Positions 20,808-33,855 are shown, numbered from the stretch's first letter. The stretch: DNA of 64,000 bases from Amorphophallus konjac (GCA_022559845.1 CM040117.1:149548732-149612731); one strand, 5' to 3'. Made by a program: numbers and translations. The notes: a model not told the origin generated them from the letters alone.

Positions 20808-22870
20808 TTTTAAAAATCGTGACTGGCTTGTGATTGGTGGAGTTATGAATGAATCCTTGAGCTGAGCTCTTTAAATTGAAAATATGTTTCTGATCAAATG
20901 ATTCAAACATGTAGCTTCTTGATGATTTCTAATTTCAGAACTTGTGAAATACTCTTAATATCTGATTTTGAACAATTCTGTAAATTAGGTTGCATTGCTT
21001 AATTTTGATCATTTATGCACCCTTATTCATAAAGGCCATGTCATGAAAACTGTTGTTGACACATTAATATAATGTGAATGCTCCAATGTCAAATTTTCCT
21101 CAAGGTTTGAAGATCAAGCCCTCCTATACTACATTTGCATCTTGCATCACATGCTCATCTAGGCATAGGTTGCACGCATTAGGATGAATTCATGCATTAG
21201 CTGAAGTTAGTTCATTCATTTGGTATCAGAAGTTTTGCACCACATTGCATTATGTCTTGGCATGTTGCATTTCATTACTATATGATCAAGTTGCATTACA
21301 TCAGTACTCATGCATTAGCTGCATTCACTTCATTGAATTGGTATCCATTTGTTTGGCATCAATTGCACATTTGCATTGCATGTTGCATACATTCCCTCTG
21401 TGTGCTTACTTGATATTATATGCTATTCACCCCATCCCTTGGCATTTCTATGGCCTTATGTCTTCTTGATAAATAATACTACATTTGAGTTATTATTGGA
21501 GTTTTTCATGTCGTACACTCTGAGAGAGTTTATATTTCATAAGTGCATCTATTTAGGGGGAGTTGCACTGTTATGTATTCATGATATTTTTGGTATACAT
21601 GCTGAATCAAATTCGCACACTTCATGCATAAAAGGTAAAAATGAGTGTTAAAAATAAGGATATATGAATTTCTTTTTAACACTCTCGAGATGTTAAACTT
21701 ACTGCATGTATGTTAAAGAGACAGTTGAGGAAAAAGCTACCTACCTATCTTTGTTGAAAAATCTTGAATGAAAATGAACGGCAGAGCAATGCTAAGTCTC
21801 ACTGAGTAAACTGGGTACATGTCACCTGAGACGTGATGTGGTTCATATCTGAAAGGCGTTGACTAGTATCTCTGTTCAAAATGAGGTGAAATGGTTCAGT
21901 ATTCTGAGTAACCGAGGATTCTGCCATGAGCTCCACGCGTCTACTCGCGTAAAAAGGGATTATTTGAACCTGATCACTCTTGAAAAATTCTGACTGTCAT
22001 GTGATATTGGTTGAGTTGAAAAATGATGGTGAAAACTCATTGTGGTAGAGCATAGCCTCCAATACGCTGTTCTCCAAATAAAAGTGCAGTCTGTAAAATG
22101 TCTCTTTGTGTTAATTTGAAAATATGAATATCCATATTGCAACTATCATCCTTCATGTTTCTCACTTACACATCTGAAAATTTGATTTAATATGTATTCA
22201 GAAAATTGATTGAATGCTTTAGTAATTGCATGAATCTCATATATGATTGCACAACTTCCCATGTGCTACGTATGTGCATTCCGGTTGTCATGACTCTCTT
22301 GCATCTTTCTTATACCCATTCCCTTCTTATATAAGTACGGGGGAGCTATGTTGCATGTATATATACGTATTGGTTTGATAGCTCTTAATCATCCCACATG
22401 TCATCCCTTGCATATGTTGCATTTCATGCATTTCAAACCAAAATACAAACATCAGAAATTTGAAAACCAATGACAATTCTTTTGGTATGCCCTCCTGCTG
22501 TTGCTTGTTGTGAAAATCTGCCATGGGATCTAGATTTTGAATGCTATCATGCTGAACACCTCATCTTGTAAACATCTTGCTCCACTGGTTCATATCCCTG
22601 AGACCAATCACCACCTTCAAGTGACTATTTTTACTTTGGTTTGTATCATATTGATTGGTGAGACTAATTACCCATTGATCTCCCCTGATTTGAATCATAT
22701 TGCCTTGTTTCGCCCATGATCTGCCCTTGCTTCTTCTGAATTGATAAGATGGGCTTTTGTTGCTTCAAAGGGAGATAGGTTTGTTCTTCCTCATTTGGGT
22801 TCTTCCAGCTTGTTGATATTTTTGATCATGTTACAGGGGGAGAAAGACTTGCATTATCCCACTTTTTGAT
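20808..22870 (+). other. Copia-1 noncoding filler
   Basis: No ORF above 100 codons and no similarity to pol. A (TTGCAT)-rich stretch is at 21200-21400. The segment ends with two GGGGGAGA tracts (about 22836 and 22877, the second as CAAAGGGGGAGA) resembling the polypurine tracts of SIRE-like elements, so the 3' boundary of an older module may lie here. Confidence 0.45.
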
Positions 22871-25326
22871 TATGTCAAAGGGGGAGAAAAATTGATGATT
22901 ATGTGTGACAAGGGGATTGTGTGTAACAAGGGGAGAAGAATATTTTGTGCCATTCTGTTATATCATCATAAGTTTATCATCATCACTAAGTTTGTCATTG
23001 ATGAGGACATCACTCGCGATTCCCTATGGCTTGGCACTTCCCTCCCACCCGGGAGCAGCTAGGAGGCCGTCCCTGTTCCGGAGTGGATCTCTGTATCTTT
23101 ACCTAGGTCACTGAGTGATTTTTCCCTTTCATTATCATGTACTTTTGTCTTTTATTTGAGTCTTGTACCTAGGTTTTTAATTAATTATCCTTAGCTGAGT
23201 CGCATGAGTCTTTGTGCTTGTTAATGGGCCCTTGCCACTGGGCTAGGCCCATGGGCGCACCCCCCTTCCCCTTGGCTTTTGTGTTAGTGTGTGAAGTGTC
23301 GAGGACCTATTTGTAAAAGGGATTTCCCTATAAATAGGGCCCCAACCCCTCCTCTTGTGGTTAATGAAGAATTATTGAAAGCTTGCATCCACTTGAGTCT
23401 AATTCTCTCTCTCACTCTAATTCTCTCTCTCTAGTTCAAAATTTCCTCTCTCTCCTCACCCCTTGCCACATCACTTGCCACCTAGGCAAGTCTCTTCACC
23501 TCCCAAGACCCCATTACTTCACACTATTAATCACTCAATCTCCCCAAGCACCCTTTCCCCTTCCCAAGGCTTCCCTCCCCCTTCCCCAAGCAACCTTCCA
23601 CCTCCCAAGGGCCCTTTCCCCTCCCCAAGGAGTCTCTTCATCTCCCTAGGTCGACCATACCACCCCCCCCTCCTCCCAAGTTCGCCCCTAGCCACCCCAT
23701 TCCTCCTCCCCTCTTGCTAAGGCCGAACCCCACCTTCCTTCCCCATTACTGCGTCCACTCTCTCCACCACCCCCTCCCTCTGCAGACTTCGACCATTCCT
23801 CCCCTCCTCATCCCCTACACACCACACAAGAGCCCCACAACTCCACTTGGCCGCACCACACCCACCTTCACTCACCCAAGAAGCCTTCTTCCCCGTCATC
23901 CTAGTTGCAGCTTCGTGTGCAGGCCGACCTGCAGATCAACCTCCAGTTGAAGCGACGGCCACAGCTCCATCCTTGTGCTGCTGAGGGCGTATCCTACATC
24001 CCTGGAAAGAGCTCCACGTCAGCTTCGAAGGCGAGGTGGTTTCACCTCATTCTGAGATCGGAGCTGCTGGCTAGGGCGATTCTCCCACAATCGCGCAGAG
24101 AGGACTCCATCCAACACCAGAACCGACAAGAACAGGGTGCCACGATCAACCAAAGCTGAACCAGGCGCGGGTTTCTTCATCAAAGTTCTGCTCCTCTCTG
24201 TCCCCTTTCAGGATCAGGAAACGGATCACCATTTGGACACCGTGGGACAGAGTTACGAATTTTCTCCCTCGCACTATCCAGGTCAGTTTTCTCAGGCTGC
24301 ATCGACCAGAGTTTACTCTTTCAAGGACCCAAGTCACCACCGACCTGGGATCATCGCCTCACCACTTCCTACTGTTATCTACTTCAACCACGAAGACAAC
24401 GCCGCTGGTTTCGTGCCATTCGGAGTTCGGGAGAGTTCACCACAGTGTCTGCAACCTACTGCTACAGAACAGGTCCGGCCAGAGACCACGTTTGCTGCCT
24501 CGGTTCAGTCACCGGTGTCGCCAGTCTCCGACTCCAGAGGCCGTCCAAAAATTCAGACATCACCAGCATCAAGTCAGGAAACTCCAGGAGGTGGAATCTT
24601 CAAAATCGGAGTTCGGACTAGCTCGGGACGGCGGCAACAGCGGCTTCCCGTCCAGAATTCCAGCCGGCTGCATCAACTTCCTTAGTTCTCTTCTACCCGT
24701 TTCGGCCCATCCTCCCCTCCCCGCTTGGCTGGCTGAAAGCCCCACCCTGTGAGGTGGGAGTGTTTGGGATGTAAAATCATTAACCCCCACCCCGAGAACC
24801 CCCTCCTGCGTGAGGTGTAGTTGTGTAACCAAATTCTCGCAGGTGAAGCTTCACCGACGCAGTGTGCGGGGAACACACTTCCCCGCTCGACCTCGTCTTC
24901 GAGCGAAGTCGGCTTCCTCAAGCCGGATAGGTGAGCCTCTAAAACTTTGCTCCATCATTTCTGTTCATTTCATATTCGTATCATTAGTCCGCTGGTCGGT
25001 GAGGAGGAGAGCTCGATCCCGGATCCACCTTTGCCGTGTGGTCACCGTGGTTAGTGAGTGAGTGTCCTAGTGCCCCAAGGCACCCCGGCCGCCCGTGATT
25101 GTGGGCCTTCAACCTTTGGGAGGGACGACTTAGCAAGTGCTGGTCCTCTAACCAGCTAGGGGCTAGACCCACTATCTTACTCGGCATCACCGAGTCACCT
25201 AGGGAATCGGGTGCGCGCGGTGTTCGGCGTTTTGTGCTTGATCTCTTACTTGTGTGTTCTTGCGAATTAGGTCCAAGGGTCTCATTTCATCTTGCTGCAT
25301 TTAGTGTCACATCAGTCTTCATCAAA
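22871..25326 (+). mobile_element. Embedded copia-like LTR or promoter block in copia-1
   Basis: The block follows a CAAAGGGGGAGA tract. It contains a TATA box (23329) with a C/T-rich leader and, near 24842, GTGAAGCTTCACC. That palindrome is otherwise seen only near the 3' end of the copia-1 and copia-2 LTRs. This suggests a captured or remnant LTR, or a promoter acquired by the element. ORFs of 80-180 codons (for example 24137-24685) show no recognised domain. Boundaries and duplication were not found. Confidence 0.35.
23329..23336 (+). promoter_or_regulatory. TATA-like promoter inside copia-1
   Basis: CCCTATAAATAGGGCCCC, about 60 bp upstream of a CTCTCTCTC-rich leader, matches plant TATA boxes. 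It lies inside the embedded LTR-like block rather than in a terminal LTR. Confidence 0.5.
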
Positions 25327-25337
25327 AAGGGGGAGAT
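25327..25337 (+). other. Polypurine tract of copia-1
   Basis: AAAGGGGGAGAT directly precedes the TGTTGAG start of the 3' LTR. Confidence 0.9.
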
Positions 25338-27537
25338 TGTTGAGTTATGGTTTTGATGATTATTGTAATTGTTAAGTTATGGTATTGATGATAACTAAGC
25401 TTAATGTGTGATTACGTGATGATGACTAAATTTATGGTTGATTACACATGTTCTTGATGATTGTGTTCATTCATCTTATTATTTATGTTGGTTGCATATG
25501 CTGGTTTTACAAGAGGCAAGAGGTTTCATAACATCTTTAATGTCAACAAGCATACAATTAACCCTGACTATCTTGCATGCAGGATCAAACTCATGATAGT
25601 CATCTGGTGAACCAAAACTTTGCTCCTCTACAACCCAAAACAGGTGGTATATGTCATTTACTGTCAAGGACGATTGGTGAGACTCTCACCTTGTCTTAGC
25701 ATTGATCTTACCTTGTGTATCTCATATATACACCTCATTCATGCACACTCAACATGAAACCATTCTGGCCATCGTGCGCCCTCGCCTGCGGATCGACCTG
25801 CGCACACTCAACATGAAATGCTCAAATAGTCTAATGCATAAACTAAGTTGAAGTCAATCTCAAAATGCATGGATTTGATATGGACTTGAAGCTCTTGACT
25901 TATGGACATAGTTTTCTGGGCTTAACTACTCATTTTTCAGGTTTACCAAAGTCCGGTCGACCTCTGGACCAATCCCGGTCGACCTGAAATAACAGCACCC
26001 CAAAGTCTACAGGCTCTGCTCTAGCGGTCGACCGCCCATGGGCGTCCGGTCGACCGCCCCTGCCAGAATAAACCGAGCTGCAGTCTGAAACTTCTAGGTC
26101 GACCGCCAGCTTACTCCGGTCGACCGCCAGCCCCGAGCCCCCTTTTGTTGACTTCGTGTTTCAAACTCGAGGAGAGGTCTTTCTACCCATTTGTTTAATC
26201 CCAATGACCCCAATCTCACCATGTTTTGTGGATCTGGTCTGGGACTTGTTTATGGACCATTCAAGGGCTATAAAACATATCATTTGGAGCCATAAACCCT
26301 AAGAAACAAAGAGAGCTTCAAGGGAGATCAAGGTGGCTCAAGGGAGAAGAAGAAGAGGAGTGCTACTGTAGTATGAACAGTAGTTCGTGAATCAAAACTC
26401 CATCCAACAGCTAAAGATCCAAGGTCCCTTTTGAAGCCTTCATCCTCCAATGAATTGAAGAAGCAAGCAACCAACAAGAGAGATCAAGGGGGAGGCTATC
26501 AAGGCAAGAAGAAGGCTACCACAACTCTCATAAGCATACTCCATCTAGTAAGTTCTTCATCCAACTGGAGTCATTCTAGCACCATCTGAAGCCAAGGAAC
26601 TTCCGATCAAGAGAAGAAGCAATTCAAGAGTTTCAAGAAGAGATCAAAGGAAGGTTGTTCAAGTGAAGAAGGAAGAGTATTGTAGCCGTGAACAGTACTC
26701 CGTGCAAGAAGATCTACATCAAATACAAGGCCATTCAAGCTGGGTCTCAAGTCATTCAAGTGAAGAACGAATCAACGCAAACATCCAGAACATACACTCA
26801 GGGGGAGCCTAAATTAGGAGCATTCTAAACTGTGCCTTATTATGTTTCAAGTTCATATTTGTGTTTTGTATAAACTGCGAACTTGTGTGTGTGTGGATCG
26901 TTGTTAGATCCGTGGTCGTGTGTGGTCATCGTGTTCCTTTCATCTATGCGTAGGTCTTCTTAGATCTACGTGTGTGTGTGGTTTTATCCAGATCTTAGTG
27001 TTTGTGTGTGTGGAGTGCTGCACTTGTCGCAGCGTGTGTGTGTCTTGTTGATCCGCTTGTTGGATCGTGTTGGAGACCTCATCTCCATGTGTGTGTGTGT
27101 GTTGGGGTGCGTCCCCATGTGTGTGGGCAGGCGTCATCCTGCGTGTGTGGTTGGAGCGTCGTCTCCATTTGGGGATTTATCCCCAAGTGAAGCCTCACCG
27201 GATTTGGTGAGGGGTGGACGTAGGATTACCGTCGTTGCATCCGAACCATCTTAAAAACCGCTTTGCATTGTGCTTGTTTTGTGTGGCTTGCTCCATTTCC
27301 TCTATCTCCATTCTACATAAACGTTAGTTTAAATTGTTGTTCTGGATTTATCTTCGTATATCTTGCATAATCTATATCTTATCATATAAAGTTTGATAAA
27401 TCTAATTTGTGTTCAAATACCTTTGAATCTCTTAACTAGCTTTGTATCACATATTTTATAAAAGGCCAAAAGTTTTCTTAAAAATGGTAAACACCCAATT
27501 CACCCCCCTCTTGGGTGTCATTGATCGCGGGACTTCA
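25338..27537 (+). repeat. 3' LTR of copia-1
   Basis: 2200 bp, TGTTGAG...GGGACTTCA, followed by the duplication CCTAT. Nearly identical to 15209-17409; the GTCGAC palindromes are better preserved here. Confidence 0.97.
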
Positions 27538-27718
27538 CCTATGTACCCTTCTCCTTTCCAATCTTCTTACTCTCGTGTGGATTCTTCTTCCCACATGGGC
27601 CCATCTTCCCGTGGTGCCTCTGACCCATCTGAAGAATAGGCTAATCTCATGGCCCATTTATCATGCATTGTTCACCAAATGGACTCGGCCCAGGCCCAAA
27701 ATTTGATTGCAAACCACC

Positions 27719-27810
27719 TTAATGGGCCTCCTTCTCATCTTAATGGGCCTTCCTCTCTTAATGGGCCTTCCTCTCTTAATGGGCCTTTACCTCTTAATGG
27801 GCTTCCTCCT
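27719..27810 (+). repeat. 18-21-bp coding repeat (LNGP) in Y gag
   Basis: CTTAATGGGCCTNC units with AATGGGC at 27721, 27742, 27760, 27778 and 27796 encode repeated Leu-Asn-Gly-Pro. Confidence 0.85.
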
Positions 27811-29389
27811 TCTACTCATGATGGCCCAGTTGGTCCACATGCCGATGTTTCTTTCAGGCCCACATGTCCTTCTACTCCTAGAATGGGTCCTTTTTCTTCT
27901 CAGCCCTGATCCTTTTATTCGGCCCATTACTATAATCCTAGTCCACATTCACAACCTTTTGCTCAAGCTGGCCCACATTTCTCTTGATCTCTCCCTACTC
28001 TGGAGATGATTGCTCAAACCCAACGTCAGCTTGATGAACTACAACGCCGAATTGATCCCAAATCCTCCTTGAGTGTTCCTTTTGCATTCCAAGATCTCCG
28101 GCTTCTGCCACCTTCACAAATCCCTGCATATCGGCGTTATGGTGGAACCGGAGACCCCTTTGTGCACTTGAAGGAGTTTGTTTATGAGTTGGCTCAGTTT
28201 CGACATGACCAACACTTGATGGCTTATCTATTTGGTCTATCATTAGAAGGCCCGACTCGGGATTGGTTCTTTTCCCTCCCGCAAGAGCAGATTGTGAACT
28301 TTCAGATTGTGCATGATAAATTTATCGAGTAATATCAAGACCGGGATGGGCCCAGGTTTTCCGTTGTGGATCTGGCCCACGAGAAGATGAAGCTTGATGA
28401 GGAGTTCTCTAACTTTACTGACCGCTGGCCTCGCCTCACCGCGCATGTCCCAGGGCACATTCCGGAGCAAGAGCATATCAGTATGCTCTTTTCCAACGCG
28501 ACACCCGAGTATCAGTTTGTCTTAGCCCTGAATGACATTACCTCCTAGCAACATCTCTATAGCTGAGCCCGCTTCATTCGTCAACAACTCTAAGGTTCCC
28601 TTGACCCCAAGTCTCCTTCACCTTCTACATCCACGTACATCTCGCCATCCTCATGTACCCCTCTTGTACCTTCCATGAGTCAGTCTTCCGCCACATATCC
28701 TTCCATGAGTCAACCTTCCGCTTCCACATATCAACCCCCCACGAGTCGGCCATACCCCTCCACATACCAAACTTCCACACATCAACCCTCCATGAGTCCA
28801 CCTTTTGCCATCCACAATCAGCCTTCCGCTTCCACATACCCGCATGTGTCTCCATCCCCTCTAGTCAAGGGAACGTCAAACTCCGAGCAAGTGGATGTCG
28901 TCCACTACATACCTCCCCATCCCGCTCCACATATGCCTTCGCCTAGTCCTTCCACTAGTCGCCACGCACCCTTGCCTACGCAACCTCAAATTCCATCTCC
29001 GTAACTCTCTTCTTCATCTCATACCTCTGGGCACACACCTTGCTCAAAGCGGGCTCCTCATCCTCCGTTGCCAGAGTCTTTTATAGATATTTGCAGGGCT
29101 TTGATGGCCACTCACGCATTGCAGCTCTCTCCGGTTGTGCCTTGACGACCCGCGGTCAGGAATATGCTTTAGTATTGTGATTATCACCGTCAGCAAGGGC
29201 ATTTGGTCAAGGATTGCCCCAAGTTTCAGGAGTTTGTTTATGACCTAGAAGATAAGAAGAGCATCGATTGGTCCGCCATTCACAAGGTTGTTCTTTATCT
29301 CCGCAACAAGCAACAACAACAAGCAGCGTCGCCCAGGCAGCCGTTTCCATCACTACAAGGCCAGGGGCACCCCTGTGATCCTTTATCTA

Positions 29390-29870
29390 GTGTTGCACCT
29401 GCTCCATCATCTCCATCTCCAACTCCACCTACCCTATCATCTTTGCCATCTCCTATGCCTTCTCCATCACCTCCACCAAACCAAGCCTCCGCTCAGGCTA
29501 GTGCTCCCCTTGCCACCACTTCTTCTACTTCCACTTCTACTCTTAACGCCACTCGGCACGTCATGTCGATACGCCGACGGTGGGCACCATGACCCTCCTA
29601 TCCATCATCATCATCCTCCCCTTTACCCTCTTCATCTCCATCACCACCTCTATCACCCACACTACCTCCACTACCCCCATTGCCTGCATCACCATCTCCA
29701 CCACCCTCACCATTGCCTAACCCTCCATCACCGTCACCTTCCTCTTCACATTCTCCATCCCCAATGCCATCTCCATTACCCTCATCATCTCTGCCACCTT
29801 CACCGCCTTCGCCTTCTCCACTTTCATTCTCCTCGCTTGAGCCTGAGCAAGCTACGCCTATACCTTTGCC
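29390..29870 (+). repeat. CCATCA/CTCCAC simple repeat encoding Pro/Ser
   Basis: Degenerate trinucleotide-based repeat. In the gag frame it encodes PSPSPPPSP-type sequence; other frames give His/Leu-rich or acidic artefacts. Confidence 0.85.
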
Positions 29871-30065
29871 TCTGCCTACATTCGCACCTGTCATAGCCAC
29901 GCTTCACTTTCGCCTTCACCTCTACCTTCTCCTGAACCTATCATTGACTCTACACTTTTACCACCACTTGACATCACCATCCCCATTGAAGCCTCCACAC
30001 CTTCCAAGCCTTCTCCACCCCTTTCTCCACCTACTTCCACCCCATGGAGCGGGTGTGCACTGCCT

Positions 30066-30974
30066 TTGGTGCCTCTTGGGTCTAGTCCCCAGGAAGACAA
30101 AGAGCTGAGTCAGGACAGTTTGGTGTCGGTTCTTCATTACAAGATTCAAGATTTTATTTTCCGCATGCCAATTCGGGTCCTGGTCCCTGGCTATTTCGGG
30201 GATGACATGCCTCTACCTCCAATGACAGTGGTTAAGAAGAGTTCCCTTCCATTAGCGCCAGTTTCTTCCAAAGCGAGACCGGTGGCAATCTCTTTGCTCA
30301 CCCAAAAATTCACCATTGATGTTGTTATTTCCTATCGCTCTGTTGCCATTCAGATTGTTGGACAAGAGGGGTTCTCTACCCGGATTGTGCTAACTCATAC
30401 AGCTGCCAGAGATATTATGAGTTCTATATTCAAGGGGCAATTGGTAGTGTTTTCAGTGTTCTCCAAGGGCATTCTATACTTTTTATGCAATCTCCCTCGG
30501 TTTATCAGCAAGCCGGCCATGTCAACGCCGTGTATTACTCTCCCTCAACTCCATCCATCTCTTCTATCAAGAGAGTTGTGCCTCGAGCCTGATTATCAAG
30601 CTGAGTTTTCGAACCTCATGCTTTTTGTGCCAAGTGACAAGACTCAATTGTTTTGTGATGCTTATTCATCCGAAGAGTCGCCTGTTCAAGAATGTCCAAC
30701 TATTGTTAGTACCGGGTGTCTAAAGGCAACCGCCCCACTAAAGCTACATATTCATAATCGGGCCAGGCTATCTGCCAGATGGGCCCGTTATTTGAGAAGA
30801 TATTTCAAGTCAAGAAGCCCGAAGGTCCGAGTCCGTGCCAGGCAGGTCGATTTTCAAGAAGTTTCGACTAAGAAGAGGCAGTGGCGCAAGTTGAAGGGCT
30901 GTCAGTTGTGCACTATGGGGACCACTTCTCCTTCCTTTCATTCATCATTCCTTTTACTCAGCTCCCACCCTTAG
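30066..30974 (+). CDS. Unknown 302-codon ORF downstream of Y gag
   Basis: This is one of the longer open frames in the window. It overlaps the end of the gag-frame tail and is shifted relative to it. The product has no catalytic motif I recognise: no DSG protease triad, RT YXDD block or RNase H Asp. It contains VLVPGYFGDDMPLPP and a basic C-terminus (ARLSARWARYLRRYFKSRS...RVRARQVDF). It occupies the place of protease-RT in a full Tat element. It may be a remnant of an element-specific protein or chance. The start is unclear, since ATG 30066 lies inside the gag-frame tail. No function is assigned. Confidence 0.35.
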   Translation: MVPLGSSPQEDKELSQDSLVSVLHYKIQDFIFRMPIRVLVPGYFGDDMPLPPMTVVKKSSLPLAPVSSKARPVAISLLTQKFTIDVVISYRSVAIQIVGQEGFSTRIVLTHTAARDIMSSIFKGQLVVFSVFSKGILYFLCNLPRFISKPAMSTPCITLPQLHPSLLSRELCLEPDYQAEFSNLMLFVPSDKTQLFCDAYSSEESPVQECPTIVSTGCLKATAPLKLHIHNRARLSARWARYLRRYFKSRSPKVRVRARQVDFQEVSTKKRQWRKLKGCQLCTMGTTSPSFHSSFLLLSSHP

Positions 30975-33855
30975 GTGGTGTAATTCCACCTTCTAATCGT
31001 GTGTTTATGATTTTCTCTCCTTTTGCTGGGTCCATGAACCCCCATTCCTCTCCTTTTCATCCGGAGCCTCCAGATTTTCCTTGCTTTCACAACTCTAGGC
31101 CCCCGCATATGCCCTCCTATCATCTTGATTTCGGGACGTCTTCTGATTCTTCTCCTCCGAAATTTCTGGGCTATATTCTTTCTCCTTCTCTGACCATGTT
31201 GGATGACCATTATTCTCCTTCTCCGACCCTGTCGGATGACTATCATTCTTCTTCTCCAACCTTATCGGATGACTACCATTCTCCTTCTCTGACCCGTCGG
31301 ATGATCACTCTTCTTCATCACCGTCGCAGCAATCTCATCTTTGTTTTTCTATTCTTTCTTTCTCACCCTTTTGGGGTTATCACCCTTTTTCATGCTATTT
31401 TTGAGGCTTTATTCCGCCTTGATCTCAGCTGATTTCTGTTTATTCTGTATCATGTTCCTTGTTATCAGGGTCTCTGCGCCCTAGCGGGGGAGTTCTAACC
31501 CTCGTCTCTCTTCCTTTTAATCCTTCTTCGTCCAGTTTGGTGTCTGCCGCTCCTCCGTGTAGAGGAATCTTTAATCCTTTCCTATCCTCTCCATTTTGTT
31601 CTACCAAGCAAGGGATACAAAGCTCGTGCTGCTCAAAGCTCGATGATCAAGATCACTTCAGGATGCTAGTTTCCGCTCCATGGATTTGTAAAGGTATCTT
31701 TATTTTATGCAAGAATATGTTGTCATTCCCATTATTTACTTCTGCGCATTGATCATAGCGCTGGTTCCTCAACACATTTGAGTGGCCTTAGGAAGTTAAG
31801 CATAGTTTAGTCAAAATGACTTCGCTTCTGTAGCTCTTAGGCTGGTGATAGCTCTGCACTGGGAGTCTAGTTCTTTCCCCTATCGTTGAGGGTGTCTTTT
31901 GAACATGGGTTTTTTACACACTAAACAGCAAGCAATAACCGATTCCTCTATAGCAACACCGTTGCTGCTTTGGCCATATCTTTGGGTATGCACAAAGGTC
32001 TTTTCTTGTCTCTGCTCGGCCAAGTGTAAGGACAAGAGATTGATGGATGAGATGCCCAACCTAGGTGCTCCCTAATACGAGAGATGTCTCAAATAGGGGC
32101 AGTGTTGACCTTGAAAAATAAGCTTTCATACAAACGTCTAGCCAATAAGGGCTCTCAAATATCAAGAAAATTAATGAATATCAAAATTATGAATCAAAGG
32201 CATGGCAAGAGCGGCAGTACAGTTCCCCGCAGGGCGTCATGAGCCTAGTCACATGTGTGCCTGATAAGTATGGGTCTCAAAATCAAAGATATAAAGCCCC
32301 GGCGTAACAGATTATCTCTTTGAGGGGTAGTGCCCTGGAAGGAATTCAAATCCTAATGTCTCCCATCCTATAGAAAGCTTGTCTCCAATTTTCTTCTACT
32401 TCTCCCTCTTAAGCTAGGTTGTATCCTAGATATGACCTTAATAGAGACACCATTCTTTAGAGGCAGTTGGTTGTAGCACGCCACCCTCATATGCACGCCC
32501 TGCTCAAGGGAAGTCCTTAACGAGAAGGGAGGAATGACCACTCTTGGCCAGTAGTTTTGAGCCCGTCTTTGGGTGCTGTAGATTTCTTTGTCAAAACTTT
32601 AAAAAATCAGATATTTCTAAAAATTAAAAAAAATCTAAAAAAATCCAAAAATCCCAAAAAATCAGATATTTCTAAAAATTTAAAAAAATCAAATATTATC
32701 ATAATTCCAAAAAAATCAAATATTGTCAAAAAATATAAAAAATTTAAAAATGAGTCGTTTGTTCACATTTCTGTCTATTTTATTTTGAGAACAGATATAA
32801 TCTGTTTTGTAAGTGTACAGGTTGCAAGTGTTCAAGTTTCCTTACTCTTTATCTTTCACTTTTGCTTCTTGTTGACATTTTCTTTCAGTCTATTCCTCTC
32901 TTCTTCAATCTTATCCCCTGATCTGTTCTGAAGCTTCTAGTCGTTCTCAGTTTTTTGCCTACCTCGCTTCGTATCTTCATGAGAAGGCTTTGTCTTACAA
33001 TTATGAACCTAGCGGTTCTGCTTCATTTGATTTTTTGGGTTTGATTGAAGCATGTTTATCATGTCTTTTGTCCCATGAGTATTTGTACCATTGTGTTGTT
33101 TATCTGTCCCTCCGTGTCGTCCCACGTGTGTTGTCATCCTACGCCTATCTTCGTCGCACGTGTTGTCATCTCGCTATGTTGTCTTTTGTCCCCGTGGTTG
33201 TCGTCCCACACGTGTCTTGTCCCACCATGTCCTTATCGCACCGCATGTGCTGTCCCACCGCATTGTGTTGTCTTGTCCAACCGTGTCTTCAATCCCACGC
33301 ACGTTTGTCAATTATTCTTGTGATGTTTTACCTATGTTGTTATGTTGTTATGTTTTGTTCATACCTGTTATGTTATGTTTAGTTCATTTTCACTATGTTT
33401 CATTGTGTTATGTTGCGTTCATACTTATTCGTTTATTATTGTTGTCTTATCATGAAAACCCTATAAAAATTTGAATATTTCAAAACTCCAAAAAATGTCA
33501 TTTCACTTGGCAGGTAAGTCAGGTATGGCTCTCTCTCCCTTCTCATTATTGCATTACTAAATGTTATCTACATTATTATAGCCTCTCAAGGACCGGCTGG
33601 TTGTCTGTGTGTTCTGGGATCTGATGTTCCCCTTTAACAAAAATGATGATGATGTAGGAGCATGCGGTTAATCGTTGGATAAGCCGTTAGTTTGAGTCGG
33701 GTGGGGGACGGTGGATTCTGTCTCGCACACCGTGGTTACAAGAAGACTCTTGACCCCGTCCTGCTCGGTCTAGCAATATTATCCTTGAGTACTTTCTATT
33801 TTATCGTTCTTTACATTCGTTTTGACGATTTCATTATTTTAGCCCAGCATGCATC
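30975..33855 (+). other. Y 3' noncoding tail
   Basis: A 33-bp repeat (GGATGAC at 31201, 31234 and 31267, encoding SPTLSDDYHS-like units) lies at about 31170-31310. From about 31480 the sequence parallels X (8040-10240). AT-rich AAAATCAGATATTT tracts occur at 32590-32750. No pol similarity. The Tekay-like element is inserted at 33861 with duplication ATGTC at 33856-33860. Confidence 0.65.

Larger units (their letters stand above)
15209..27537 (+). mobile_element. Copia-1: SIRE-like Ty1/copia element without pol
   Basis: 12,329 bp with LTRs at 15209-17409 and 25338-27537 and a perfect duplication CCTAT at 15204-15208 and 27538-27542. PBS, gag remnants and polypurine tract are present. In place of protease, integrase and RT there is about 6 kb of noncoding filler containing two copies of motif 1 and an embedded LTR-like block. 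LTRs are about 97 per cent identical in the stretches I compared by eye, so insertion is fairly recent relative to Y. Confidence 0.95.
27543..30108 (+). pseudogene. Y gag (Tat/Ogre-like), interrupted by nonsense codons
   Basis: One reading frame, in phase with ATG 15186, runs through most of this region with isolated stops (about 27637, 27907, 28330, 28546, 29002, 29590). Order: LNGPPS-type repeats (27719-27810); a retrotransposon capsid region at 28006-28560 (YRRYGGTGDPFVHLKEFVYEL...GLSLEGPTRDWFFSL...FSNFTDRWPRLTA); an MSQPSASTYQ-type Ser/Pro repeat (28675-28860); a CHHC knuckle CDYHRQQGHLVKDC (about 29176-29217); then a Pro/Ser-rich tail from CCATCA/CTCCAC repeats (29390-29870). The CX2HX4HX4C form is typical of Tat elements. 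Most stops are explained by single C-to-T changes in CAG, CAA or CGA. Confidence 0.8.

Noticed and set aside
24137..24685. 182-codon ORF inside copia-1 as a captured host gene
   Set aside because: No recognised domain, GC-rich low-complexity codons, and overlapping ORFs in other frames; evidence insufficient.
29288..29900. His/Leu-rich plus-strand and acidic Gly-rich minus-strand ORFs
   Set aside because: Artefacts of the CCATCA/CTCCAC repeat; the supported frame is the Pro/Ser-rich gag tail.
32990..33474. Cys/His-rich ORFs of 92-130 codons in the Y tail
   Set aside because: They come from degenerate TGTCCCAC/CGTGTTGTC repeats in overlapping frames; X has no equivalent ORF.
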